From: Acetobacteraceae bacterium
GTDB lineage: Bacteria; Pseudomonadota; Alphaproteobacteria; Acetobacterales; Acetobacteraceae
DNA length: 30,669 nt
Direction of reading: 5' to 3'
Assembly: GCA_003506895.1 (NCBI GenBank)
Contig: DNXO01000098.1
Coordinates: forward strand, 53,698-84,366
This document shows positions 9,623 to 17,559 of the stretch, piece by piece (the first letter of the stretch is position 1; every line of letters starts with the position of its first letter). Under the pieces are notes generated by a model, which was not told the origin of the DNA, did no database searches, and was given only the letters and a program-made list of their open reading frames with translations. The position numbers and the translations under genes are program-made.

Positions 9623-10587
9623 GGCTTCCGTCCTGTCAATAGAAGTTGAGGATCATGTTCCACGTCACTGGCGAACCCGCGCAGCGATGCCGCCGCGGCC
9701 GCCAAATCGCGCAGGATCGATTCGATATTCGCCCGCGAAGCCGAACGGTCGGACGTCATGGTTTTCAACTGTGCGACCAGTTCGCGCATTTGCGTCATCG
9801 TCCGGTCCGAATTCGCCAGAAGCAGGTGGAGGTCGCCGCCGCGCTGCTGCAACTGCTGGGTCCCGGTATCCGCCACGCGGCCGATGGCGTCCAGGGTGGT
9901 CGCCAGTTTGCCCTGCAAATCCCTGATCGCCTGATTTGTGGCCTCGGCTGTCTGCCCCGTTCGGTCCGTGGTGGCCTTCAAACTCTCTACCAACGGCGGT
10001 AAATCCCGGTTCAGCCGCTCTGTCAGGCTGCGCAGGCTGTTCAGCGTCGCGACTGTGTTCTCGGAAAGTTCGCGCAACGGAAGTTCGCTGAGCTGCTGGC
10101 GGGCGCGCTGAAGTGTTGACTGCCGAACCGGAATCTCCGGAAGCGAGGTGATGTCTGGATGCAAGATCGCCGGCGAGGATGGGTCGAAATCCAGGTCGAT
10201 CTGCGACTGTCCGGTGACGAAGCTCTGTAGGTTCAATTCAGCCCGTAACCCGCGTTTCAGAAGCTCGGAAATGTCCCCGGGATCGTATTCTCCTCGCTTG
10301 CCGCGCGGCGGCTGGGACGGTGTCAGGCGCACGGTAACGGGGATGTAGGCTGTCTGGGTCTTTGGATCGAACTCGATGCCGATAGTCTCCACCGCTCCCA
10401 CGCGGACGCCGCGGAAAGTCACCGGGGCCCCGACCGCCAACCCGGCGATCGAATCCTGGAACACCACCGCCGCCTTGATGCTCGGGTTGAACAGATTCAG
10501 GTTGCCGAACAGGATGATCGCGCCCAATGCGAGCGCGATTCCGCCCAGAACGAACGCCCCAACCCAGGCCTGTGTGCTGGCTTTCAT
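9619..10587 (-). CDS. MlaD family protein (MCE domain)
   Basis: MCE proteins form hexameric rings in the periplasm, anchored in the inner membrane, through which lipids pass. This one has 322 residues: an N-terminal membrane anchor at about 8-28 (WVGAFVLGGIALALGAIIL), a single MCE domain at about 36-125 with the typical GLAVGAPVTFRGVRVGAV, and then a long helical region (about 150-310) rich in leucine, alanine and glutamine, as expected for the tunnel-forming or coiled C-terminus. One MCE domain and about 320 residues fit the MlaD type rather than the multi-domain PqiB or YebT. It overlaps both neighbours by four bases (ATGA). Confidence 0.9.
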   Translation of the reverse strand: MKASTQAWVGAFVLGGIALALGAIILFGNLNLFNPSIKAAVVFQDSIAGLAVGAPVTFRGVRVGAVETIGIEFDPKTQTAYIPVTVRLTPSQPPRGKRGEYDPGDISELLKRGLRAELNLQSFVTGQSQIDLDFDPSSPAILHPDITSLPEIPVRQSTLQRARQQLSELPLRELSENTVATLNSLRSLTERLNRDLPPLVESLKATTDRTGQTAEATNQAIRDLQGKLATTLDAIGRVADTGTQQLQQRGGDLHLLLANSDRTMTQMRELVAQLKTMTSDRSASRANIESILRDLAAAAASLRGFASDVEHDPQLLLTGRKP

Positions 10588-11375
10588 GGTGTGGTCTGCT
10601 TTCCGGGGGCCAAGGGGGCGATCAGGGGGGCGGGACGTTCGCGCCGCATGAAGGCTGTCACACGCGGATCTTCGCCACGGTCCCGCAAGTCGGATGGTGA
10701 CCCATGCGCGATCGCGGTCTTGGTCTCGGCATCCAGAAACACGCCATCGTCGGCGATCGCGAACAGACTCGGTAATTCATGGCTGACCATGACGATGGTT
10801 GCCCCCAAACCGTCTCGCAAGTTCAGGATCAGGTCGTCCAGCCGGCTCGACGTGATCGGGTCCAGTCCGGCCGATGGTTCATCCAGGAACAGCACGTCCG
10901 GGTCTAGCGCCAATGCCCGGGCAAGACCGGCGCGCTTGCGCATGCCGCCGCTGAGTTCGGAGGGAAGCTGGTCAACCGCGTTCTCCATCCCCACCAGGCC
11001 CAGCTTCAGGCGCACCAGGCGGCGGATCGCGGCATCATTCAGGCGGGTGAACATCCGCAGGGGCAAGGCGACGTTTTCGCCGACCGTGAGGGCACTCCAC
11101 AACGCCCCGCTTTGGAACAGCACGCCGAACCGGCGGCCGATCGCGGTGCGGCGGGCTTCGGTTGCGGCCCAGTAGTCCTCGGACTCAACCAGCGTGGTGC
11201 CTTTCGTGGGGCGCAGCAAGCCGACCAAGGCTTTGAGTACCGTGCTCTTGCCGCAGCCGCTGCCGCCCATCACCGCGAAGATGCTGCCGCGCCGCACATC
11301 GAAAGACAGATTACGCTGGATGACCTTCGAACCGAAAGCCAGCGTGACATCACGAGCCGACAGGAGTGCGGTCAT
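10584..11375 (-). CDS. MlaF-type ABC transporter ATP-binding protein
   Basis: This is the cytoplasmic ATPase of the MCE lipid transport system, 263 residues. Walker A GGSGCGKST is at 37-45. The signature LSGGMRKRAGLARAL is typical of MlaF/Mkl ATPases, and the Walker B and D-loop VLFLDEPSAGLDP follow. The open frame extends upstream to 11684, but the ATG at 11375 fits the family's length and overlaps the permease stop in the ATGA arrangement, so I chose it. Its end overlaps the MCE gene start in the same way. Confidence 0.92.
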   Translation of the reverse strand: MTALLSARDVTLAFGSKVIQRNLSFDVRRGSIFAVMGGSGCGKSTVLKALVGLLRPTKGTTLVESEDYWAATEARRTAIGRRFGVLFQSGALWSALTVGENVALPLRMFTRLNDAAIRRLVRLKLGLVGMENAVDQLPSELSGGMRKRAGLARALALDPDVLFLDEPSAGLDPITSSRLDDLILNLRDGLGATIVMVSHELPSLFAIADDGVFLDAETKTAIAHGSPSDLRDRGEDPRVTAFMRRERPAPLIAPLAPGKQTTP

Positions 11376-12496
11376 AGGCCGATGGCCTGGGCAAGGACGG
11401 CGAATATCGAGTCGACCGCGATAACCCCCACAATGCCCGTCACCACGGCCGTCGTCGCCGCCACGCCGACATCGGCGCTGCTGCGTCCGGCCTTGAGGCC
11501 GATACGGCAGCTTGTGACTCCGATCAGAATGGCGAATGCGACCGACTTGACGAAGCCGAACACGAACTGATCCAGCGCCACCGCCGCCAAGGTCTGGTTC
11601 AGATAACCCGGGCCGGTAACGCTCAGCATCGCGATGGACACCACGAAGCCACCCAGCATTCCGACCAGGCAACCGTAAAGGCAAAGGAACGGCATGGTGA
11701 AAACCAACGAGAGGATCGCCGGCAGAAGGATGTAGTCCGCGACCGGAATGCCGATGACCTTGAGCGCATCGATCTCCTCATTACCCTGCATGGTCGCGAT
11801 CCGGGCGGCATAGGCACCCCCGGTGCGGCCGGCCATGACGATCGCTGTCATCACGGCGGCCATCTCTCGCACCATGGCCACCGCAACCAGGTTGGCGACA
11901 TAGATGTCGGCGGCGAATTTGCGAAGCTGCACGGCGCCGACGAACGCCAGAATGGCGCCCAACAGGAAGTTGACCACACTGACGATCACCAAAGCCGCGG
12001 GGCCGGCATCGCGGACATTGGCCAGCAGATCGATGCCGCGCATGCGGGCGCGGCCGGCCACGGCGCGCACGCCGCCACTGGTGGTTGCCGCGAGCAATGA
12101 ACTGAGAATCCCCGTTTCCATCAGCACGCCGAGAACCTGGCCCCCTAGCCAGGTCAATGGGCGAAAGCCACGGCGCGCAATGGGTTTCGGTTCGGTCACC
12201 CGATCGGGCAGCAGGCCGAGAAGTTTTCGGGCGGACTCCGGCAGGCCATCCGTTTCGAAGACGATACTGGCGGTCCGCGCGGTCTGCTTCACGTCCCACA
12301 GGAATTCGATCAGCCCCGTATCCCAGCGGCCAACGCCGGCCATGTCCAGGGACAGCGAGCGACCCGTGCCGGCCAGGGCATCGCTTGGAAAGGGCGGAGT
12401 ACTGCCCTCCTGTGCCAGCCAGTCGCCGCGCAGCACCAAGGCATCACCGTCAAGATGCCAGGCCGGCGCGGTCTCTGTGCGAGTTGGCGGCTTCAA
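11372..12496 (-). CDS. MlaE family permease with N-terminal STAS-like domain
   Basis: This is the inner-membrane permease of the MCE system, 374 residues. The first ~100 residues are soluble and STAS-like (DALVLRGDWLAQEG, then LSLDMAGVGRWDTGLIEFLW), resembling a fused MlaB. The MlaE core follows, with the hallmarks AVAMVREMAAVMTAIVMAGR and MQGNEEIDALKVIGIPVADY, and about five to six membrane segments ending in DSIFAVLAQAIGL. The only reasonable start is TTG at 12496: an in-frame TAG lies just 33 bases further upstream, with no ATG or GTG between. The gene begins 50 bases after the transglutaminase stop and overlaps the ATPase gene. A fused STAS domain explains the absence of a separate mlaB. 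Confidence 0.9.
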   Translation of the reverse strand: MKPPTRTETAPAWHLDGDALVLRGDWLAQEGSTPPFPSDALAGTGRSLSLDMAGVGRWDTGLIEFLWDVKQTARTASIVFETDGLPESARKLLGLLPDRVTEPKPIARRGFRPLTWLGGQVLGVLMETGILSSLLAATTSGGVRAVAGRARMRGIDLLANVRDAGPAALVIVSVVNFLLGAILAFVGAVQLRKFAADIYVANLVAVAMVREMAAVMTAIVMAGRTGGAYAARIATMQGNEEIDALKVIGIPVADYILLPAILSLVFTMPFLCLYGCLVGMLGGFVVSIAMLSVTGPGYLNQTLAAVALDQFVFGFVKSVAFAILIGVTSCRIGLKAGRSSADVGVAATTAVVTGIVGVIAVDSIFAVLAQAIGL

Positions 12497-12546
12497 ATCA
12501 CGGTATCCAACGACCGGGAACGGGGCCTAACCGTCGAACAGGCGGC

Positions 12547-13353
12547 TTACGATACTTCATCCGTCACGATATTGAAACCAACCAGCGTGCTGGGTCCGAA
12601 GATGGTGGATAAGGCCACGTCTGTCGCATCACGCCCGCGTGCCATCAGGATACGGCCGATCCGCGGCGTGTTGTGACGCGCATCGAAGGTGTGCCAATGG
12701 CCGCCGAGATAAACCTCGAACCACGCGCTGAAATCCATCGGCGCATCGACCGGCGGAATGCCGATATCGCCGAGGTATCCCGTGCAATACCGGGCCGGAA
12801 TGTTCATGCAGCGGCAAAGCGTGACGGCCAGATGGGCGAAGTCCCGGCAGACGCCGCGTTGTTCGGTGTGCCCGCCGAACGCGCCGCGGGCCGGGTCGGC
12901 ATGGTGATAGCCGAACTCGATCCGGTGATGCACATAGTCGCAGATTGCCTGCACCCGAGGCCAACCTTCCGGTGTGGTGCCGAACAGCGACCAGGCCAGT
13001 TGCGTCAGCCGGTCGGTTTCGCAATAGCGGCTGCCCAGCAGGAAAACCAGAACGTCGTCCGGCAGATCCTGAACCGGGTGTTGCCGCGCGTCTGGAACGA
13101 CGGCATCAGGCGTGCCGGGGTCGCTGATCGTGAATCGTGTTGAAATACGCAGCAATCCCGTGGGCGCGACAATGCGGTGACACATGTTGCCGAAGCCGTC
13201 GCGATAGTCGCTCGCACCGATTGGTGGGTCGAAACGCAATAGGTGAGGGCCGGTGACATCCGTCATGCGTGATGGATGGACGCTCAGCACCAGCAGCATT
13301 GGTGTTGGCTGAGGGCATTGATAGCTGATGTCAAAGCCAGCGTTGATCTGCAC
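12547..13353 (-). CDS. Transglutaminase-like domain protein
   Basis: This is a 268-residue cytoplasmic protein (no signal peptide) of the bacterial transglutaminase-like superfamily; most members act as proteases or amidases, not cross-linkers. An N-terminal beta-rich region (1-75) precedes the papain-like core. The nucleophile is Cys169 in TEQRGVCRDFAHL, and MDFSAWFEVYL (206-216) and WHTFDARHN (220-228) follow. In many members the motif before AW carries the catalytic histidine; here that position is Ser209, while His219, His221 and His227 are nearby, so the catalytic set is uncertain. It is the first gene of a minus-strand run leading into the MCE transporter genes, with 50 bases between, suggesting one operon. 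Confidence 0.85.
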   Translation of the reverse strand: MQINAGFDISYQCPQPTPMLLVLSVHPSRMTDVTGPHLLRFDPPIGASDYRDGFGNMCHRIVAPTGLLRISTRFTISDPGTPDAVVPDARQHPVQDLPDDVLVFLLGSRYCETDRLTQLAWSLFGTTPEGWPRVQAICDYVHHRIEFGYHHADPARGAFGGHTEQRGVCRDFAHLAVTLCRCMNIPARYCTGYLGDIGIPPVDAPMDFSAWFEVYLGGHWHTFDARHNTPRIGRILMARGRDATDVALSTIFGPSTLVGFNIVTDEVS

Positions 13354-13811
13354 GAAGCGATATCTCCAGGCGGGATGGGCTGATTAACGCAGCGGAATGG
13401 TCATGGTTGCCCTATCCGCCCGGCGCATATCCGCACAGTTGTTATGCACCAGGCGGCCATTCCCGACACGTTCGCGCGAGCTATTGATGTTCGCCCGCGT
13501 ACCCTCTCGGCAGATGACCGCCTCAACGCCACGTCCGGCGCCGCGCGGCTTTTTAAGGTTGTGGCGCCGCGACAATTCAGCGGGAGGCCCAGCCACCTCG
13601 GCACTCCGTCGGCGGCCGGCGCTCAGAACGATCTGTGCTACGCCCGTTTCCCGGGCCGGCGCGGCTGGAGGATTTGAAGGAGGTGTAGCCCGGTAACCGG
13701 GTCGCGACGATGTGGTCCGAGAGCAGCCATGCGTCGGCTGCAACCCGAAGAGCTACCCAACAGTAGGAATACCGTTCTAAGATTTGGCGCCCGTACGAGA
13801 AGATTATTCGC
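13354..13811. promoter_or_regulatory. Divergent intergenic region with a near-perfect palindrome
   Basis: These 458 bases lie between the divergently transcribed transglutaminase operon and the MFS gene, so both promoters should be here. A 13-base palindrome, CCCGGT-A-ACCGGG, is at 13689-13701, about 110 bases before the MFS start, and is the best operator candidate. A minus-strand frame from 13743 to 13384 is open for 119 codons, but its first two thirds look like low-complexity shadow and I do not call it a gene. No confident -35/-10 pair was found. Confidence 0.35.
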
Positions 13812-15089
13812 ATGATCCATGCCCGCCTCGCCAAAGCCTGCTCCGGCCGCGTCCACTATGCGTGGGTTTCGCTCGGCGTCGTATTCTTCGCGATGCTGGC
13901 CGGTGTCGGCGTGCGCGCCGCGCCGGGCGTGATGATCGTGCCGCTGCAACAGGCATTCGGCTGGGATGTGTCCACGATCTCGGGCGCCGTTTCGCTCAAT
14001 ATCATTCTGCTTGGTGCGACCGGGCCGTTCCTGACCGGTTTGATGCAGGTCATTGGCCTTAAGCGCACCATGATCGGCTGCCTGGCGATTTTGATGGCCG
14101 GCACGGCATTGTCCACGTTCATGAACCAGCCTTGGCAGTTGTTCCTGACATGGGGTCTGATGGTTGGCATCGGTTCGGGCGCCGGCGCGGTTGGCTTTGC
14201 TGGCGCCGTGGCCAACCGCTGGTTCATCCATCGGGCGGGCCTGGCGATGGGGTTGCTGACCTCGGCGAACGCCGCCGGACAGTTGATCTTCCTGCCGCTG
14301 CTGGCGCTTCTGGTGCAGCATTACGGCTGGCAGGGCGTTTCCGTCGGTCTGACCGCGGCGATCGCGCTGGTCATTCCCGTGGTCATGCTGCTGTTGCCGG
14401 AATCGCCGGCCGCGATCGGCCTGCCGGCGTTTGGCGGCCAAGCCGTGGAGCCAATCCCCGCGTTCAAGGGCGACAATCCGTTCACCGTGGCGTTCGGGTC
14501 GCTAAACCGAGCGTCGAAGTCGATGGATTTCTGGCTGCTGTGCCTGACGTTTGGGATTTGCGGTTTCTCGACCAACGGGCTGATCAACACGCATCTGATC
14601 GCCTATTGCGCCGATAACGGCATCAGCCAGATGAACGGGGCCTCGATCCTGGCAGTGATCGGCGTCTTCAGCCTGATCGGATCGACCGCCTCGGGCTGGA
14701 TGTGCGATCGCTACAGCCCCCGCGTGCTGCTGTTCTGGTATTATGGGTTGCGCGGGCTTTCGCTGGTGATCATGCCGTTCACCAGCTTCGATCCGCTCAG
14801 CCTGTCGATCTTCTCGGTCTTCTACGGCCTTGATTGGGTTGCGACCGGACCCGCGACTTTCGCGCTGACGAACGAAATCTTCGGCCGCCGCGACGCACCG
14901 GTGATCGTGTCGTGGATTTTCGCCGCGCATCAGGTCGGTGGCGCCTTGGCCGCATTCGGTGCGGGCGAGGTGCGGAGCTTGTCGGGCAGCTATCTGATGG
15001 CATTCATCGCCAGCGGACTGGCGTGCCTGATGGCGTCGATGCTTGTGCTTCGGGTCAGCCCGCGCGGTGCGGTGGCCATCGCGGAATAA
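13812..15089 (+). CDS. MFS transporter
   Basis: This is a 425-residue integral membrane protein of the major facilitator superfamily with about 12 membrane helices in two halves. The first helix is YAWVSLGVVFFAMLAGVGV, and the pattern AAPGVMIVPLQQAFGWDVS followed by SLNIILLGATGPF resembles the oxalate/monocarboxylate (OFA/MCT-like) branch. A short hydrophilic loop between helices 6 and 7 lies around 210-235. The MFS loop motif SGWMCDRYSPR in the second half is recognisable. The start ATG at 13812 has only a weak upstream purine stretch. It probably moves a small carboxylate or related anion, but the substrate cannot be read from sequence. No enzyme genes accompany it closely. Confidence 0.88.
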   Translation: MIHARLAKACSGRVHYAWVSLGVVFFAMLAGVGVRAAPGVMIVPLQQAFGWDVSTISGAVSLNIILLGATGPFLTGLMQVIGLKRTMIGCLAILMAGTALSTFMNQPWQLFLTWGLMVGIGSGAGAVGFAGAVANRWFIHRAGLAMGLLTSANAAGQLIFLPLLALLVQHYGWQGVSVGLTAAIALVIPVVMLLLPESPAAIGLPAFGGQAVEPIPAFKGDNPFTVAFGSLNRASKSMDFWLLCLTFGICGFSTNGLINTHLIAYCADNGISQMNGASILAVIGVFSLIGSTASGWMCDRYSPRVLLFWYYGLRGLSLVIMPFTSFDPLSLSIFSVFYGLDWVATGPATFALTNEIFGRRDAPVIVSWIFAAHQVGGALAAFGAGEVRSLSGSYLMAFIASGLACLMASMLVLRVSPRGAVAIAE

Positions 15090-15129
15090 ACGACGAGCGC
15101 CGCGAAAAGCTGCAATTCCATATCCACCT

Positions 15130-15143
15130 AAAGTTGTAACTTT
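15130..15143. promoter_or_regulatory. Inverted repeat AAAGTT-GT-AACTTT
   Basis: A perfect 6-base inverted repeat with a 2-base spacer lies 41 bases after the MFS stop and upstream of the DUF72 gene, in an AT-richer patch. The loop is too small for a good terminator, so an operator or chance are the options. A second short palindrome, ACAATTGT, follows about 10 bases later. Confidence 0.25.
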
Positions 15144-15233
15144 CCCTCAATCCACAATTGTCTCTATGGAGGCGGCCGGGTTAGGGAGGGGAAATCGCAC
15201 TTCGACGTCAAACGCCAGGGTTCGGCGGGGACC

Positions 15234-16085
15234 ATCCGTGTCGGCATCTCGGGGTGGACCTATGCACCGTGGCGCGGGGTCTTTTATCCCAGGGAACTGA
15301 TGCGCGAGGCGGAACTAGGATACGCCGCCGCCCAGTTCCGTGCCATCGAGATCAACGGCACATTCTACGGCATGCAGCGTCCGGAGACGTTCGAAAGCTG
15401 GACCCGTCAGGTGCCGACCGAGTTTGTGTTCGCGGCCAAGGGACCCCGTTACATTACCCACATCCTCAGGTTGCGGGACGCCCGGGTGGCGTTGGCCAAC
15501 TTCATGGCCTCCGGCCTGTTAGGGCTGGGGATTCACCTTGGCCCGATTCTTTGGCAGTTTCCGTCAAACTTCCGCTTCGACACCGGGCGGATCGAGCCCT
15601 TCCTGCGCATGCTGCCCCACGACACCGATGCGGCCGCTGCTCTCGGGCGAGAGCATGACAATAAACTCCGTGCGCCCGCTCGGTTGCGCGTCGACAGCCG
15701 CCGGGTCCTGCGTCATGCGTTCGAGATCCGGCACCACAGCTTCCAGTGCCAGGAATTCATCGACCTGCTTCGTGCCTATGACGTGGCGCTGGTGTGCGCG
15801 GATTCGGTCAAATGGCCGCGGCTGATGGATGTAACGTCGGACTTCGTCTACTGCCGCCTGCATGGCGCACCGGACGCGTACGCCAGCGGCTATGACAATG
15901 CCGCCCTTGACCAGTGGGCCCGCCGGATCAAGGCCTGGGCACGTGGGGGGGAGCCGCCGGACGCCGATCGCGTCGGTGGAATGGCGCGGCCGAAGCGGCG
16001 GGATGTCTTCGTTTTCTTCGACAATGACAAGAAGGTGCGCGCCCCTGCCAACGCGATGGAGCTGATCCGCCGCTTGCGCTCGTGA
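15234..16085 (+). CDS. DUF72 family protein (TIM-barrel, unknown function)
   Basis: DUF72 proteins are widespread TIM-barrel-like proteins of unknown activity. The N-terminal hallmark IRVGISGWTYAPWRGVFYP begins at 15234, and EINGTFYGMQRPETFESW, FVFAAKGPRYITH, LGPILWQFP and the C-terminal VFVFFDNDKKVRAPANA follow. The difficulty is the start: the first ATG in frame is at 15300, inside the conserved domain. Upstream, the frame is open back to a TAA at 15129-15131 without ATG, GTG or TTG. Initiation at ATC 15234, at another non-standard codon, or a frameshift relative to the ATG at 15166 (which follows a different frame) are possible. An AGGGAGGGG purine stretch at 15183-15191 could be the ribosome binding site. 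The given left end marks visible homology, not a proven start codon. Confidence 0.8.
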   Translation: MRVGISGWTYAPWRGVFYPRELMREAELGYAAAQFRAIEINGTFYGMQRPETFESWTRQVPTEFVFAAKGPRYITHILRLRDARVALANFMASGLLGLGIHLGPILWQFPSNFRFDTGRIEPFLRMLPHDTDAAAALGREHDNKLRAPARLRVDSRRVLRHAFEIRHHSFQCQEFIDLLRAYDVALVCADSVKWPRLMDVTSDFVYCRLHGAPDAYASGYDNAALDQWARRIKAWARGGEPPDADRVGGMARPKRRDVFVFFDNDKKVRAPANAMELIRRLRS

Positions 16086-16137
16086 CCCGAACCCGACCGT
16101 CCTGTAACCTGTCGGACAGAATCGACAGGAAGACGCC

Positions 16138-16938
16138 ATGGAAGCCCTTGCCCGACCCGCTGCCACCATCATGCTGCTGCGCGATGGCCCCGAGGGTATC
16201 GAGGTGTTCATGGTTGTCCGGCACCAGGCGATCGCCTTCGCGGGGGGCGCACTGGTGTTTCCGGGCGGGCGCGTGGAGGAAGCCGACCACGAATTCGCGG
16301 CAAGCAGCGCGGATTGCCCAAACCCCGAAGGCCTGGATACCGGGGCGCTGGCGTTCCGCATTGCCGCGATCCGGGAAACATTCGAGGAATGTGGGGTTCT
16401 GTTCGCTCGCCCGCGGGGTTCGGAAGAACTGATCGACGCCGCCACATTGAAGCGCCTGGAAGATCAACATCGTGCCGCTTTGAATGCCGGATCGATCGGC
16501 TTCGATGCCGTGCTGGAGTCCGAGGGGTTGGTGCCCGCGCCGGATATGCTGGTGCATTTCGCGCACTGGATCACACCGGCCTCGCAGCCGAAGCGCTATG
16601 ACACCCAGTTCTTTCTGGCCGATGCGCCGGCCGCGCATTTGGCGGTTCACGACGGGTGGGAGGCGGTTGAGTCCCTGTGGATCACCCCCGCCCGGGCGTT
16701 GGCGGATACGGACGCGGGTATCTATAAACTGGTTTTCGCCACGGCGAAGAATCTCGAAAAACTGGGGCGGTCGAGGACCGTGCGCGAGGCGATCGAGGCG
16801 GCCCGGGCATCCACGGTGGTGACCGTCCAGCCGAAAGGTACGAAGCTGGAGAGTGGGAAACGCCTGATGCGGATCCCGGAGGAAGCCGGTTACGGCGGAA
16901 CGGAGTTTATCGTCGACTATATGCCGGCGTCGGGCTAG
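16138..16938 (+). CDS. Nudix hydrolase
   Basis: Nudix enzymes cleave nucleoside diphosphates linked to another moiety; larger members like this one often act on CoA derivatives. The protein has 266 residues. The Nudix box is split: FPGGRVEEAD at about 41-50, and the helix part RETFEECGVLF at 79-89, with about 30 residues between that include a family-specific insertion, as in NUDT19/RP2-like proteins. The catalytic REXXEE glutamates (E80, E83, E84) are present. The ATG at 16138 is preceded by AGGAAG at a good distance. It follows the DUF72 gene by 52 bases on the same strand and may share its transcript. Confidence 0.9.
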   Translation: MEALARPAATIMLLRDGPEGIEVFMVVRHQAIAFAGGALVFPGGRVEEADHEFAASSADCPNPEGLDTGALAFRIAAIRETFEECGVLFARPRGSEELIDAATLKRLEDQHRAALNAGSIGFDAVLESEGLVPAPDMLVHFAHWITPASQPKRYDTQFFLADAPAAHLAVHDGWEAVESLWITPARALADTDAGIYKLVFATAKNLEKLGRSRTVREAIEAARASTVVTVQPKGTKLESGKRLMRIPEEAGYGGTEFIVDYMPASG

Positions 16939-16941
16939 CGG

Positions 16942-17130
16942 TCAGGCGACCAGACGAACCGGGGCCCGCGCTTCGAATGCTTCCGCGAAGCGCGTGCAGA
17001 CTTCCCGAGCGTCGGTTTCATCCACGTCGTCCACGCGCAGGTAAAGCTGGTTGGTCAGGCGCTCATACAGCCCCTCTCCGTTACGGGAAAAGAACCGCGT
17101 GCCCGGAACCGGTTGCCACACGTCTTTCAT
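16942..17130 (-). CDS. Small hypothetical protein
   Basis: This is a 62-residue acidic soluble protein (MKDVWQPVPGTRFFSRNGEG...) that I do not recognise. Two in-frame ATGs exist, at 17136 and 17130. A strong ribosome binding site AGGAGG at 17138-17143 is one base from the first ATG but seven from the second, so 17130 is the likely start. The composition (balanced, few rare codons, LYLRVDDVDETDAREVCTRFAEAF) looks like a folded small domain. Its stop is 3 bases from the end of the convergent Nudix gene. Confidence 0.6.
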   Translation of the reverse strand: MKDVWQPVPGTRFFSRNGEGLYERLTNQLYLRVDDVDETDAREVCTRFAEAFEARAPVRLVA

Positions 17131-17216
17131 GGTCATCCCTCCTGATCGTCGCCCCTTCGGTCCAGGCTAATCCCTGCGTGTAGGGGCGTTACGTGCTTGC
17201 GTGGCGTTTCGGACAG

Positions 17217-17474
17217 TCATGTAATTTTGTCAATATCTGGCGGGTTAACAATAAAACAGCCTCCATATGCGATTCGCGGGTGGATTTGGGTGCGCCGCAA
17301 CATGAAGGCGCGGACTGCTGATTTTATCCTCGTGCTGAGCAATACAATGGTTAGCGCCAACAGGATGAACGCGAGTGCCGACAGGACTACGAAATGGCCG
17401 GCTTTACTCGGATCGTGGCGTAGGACAGCCGTTTTCAACGTGTCGGGGTCTATGACAAAAGCCGCTGTCCACAA
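17217..17474 (-). CDS. Possible small membrane protein
   Basis: This open frame of 85 codons from TTG at 17474 encodes a clear membrane segment (FVVLSALAFILLALTIVLLS, about 28-47) followed by a basic stretch (RIKSAVRAFMLRRTQ). Upstream of the TTG the frame stays open and adds another hydrophobic run (AAIVPITALW), so the true start could be earlier at a non-ATG codon. It lies downstream of the pseudouridine synthase on the same strand. No ribosome binding site is evident and I do not recognise the family. The base composition is less GC-rich than its neighbours. It may be a real two-helix membrane protein or a gene fragment. Confidence 0.35.
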   Translation of the reverse strand: MWTAAFVIDPDTLKTAVLRHDPSKAGHFVVLSALAFILLALTIVLLSTRIKSAVRAFMLRRTQIHPRIAYGGCFIVNPPDIDKIT

Positions 17475-17559
17475 CGCGGTTATCGGGACGATAGCGGCCC
17501 TCGGCCCCGCTTTGTTTCGACAGTGTTGCGGTGGCGTGGAAACAGAGCGCGATCACAAT

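Noticed and set aside
13384..13743. 119-codon minus-strand frame upstream of the transglutaminase gene
   Set aside because: The last ~40 codons look somewhat protein-like, but there is no ribosome binding site or known motif and the upstream part is low complexity; left as intergenic.
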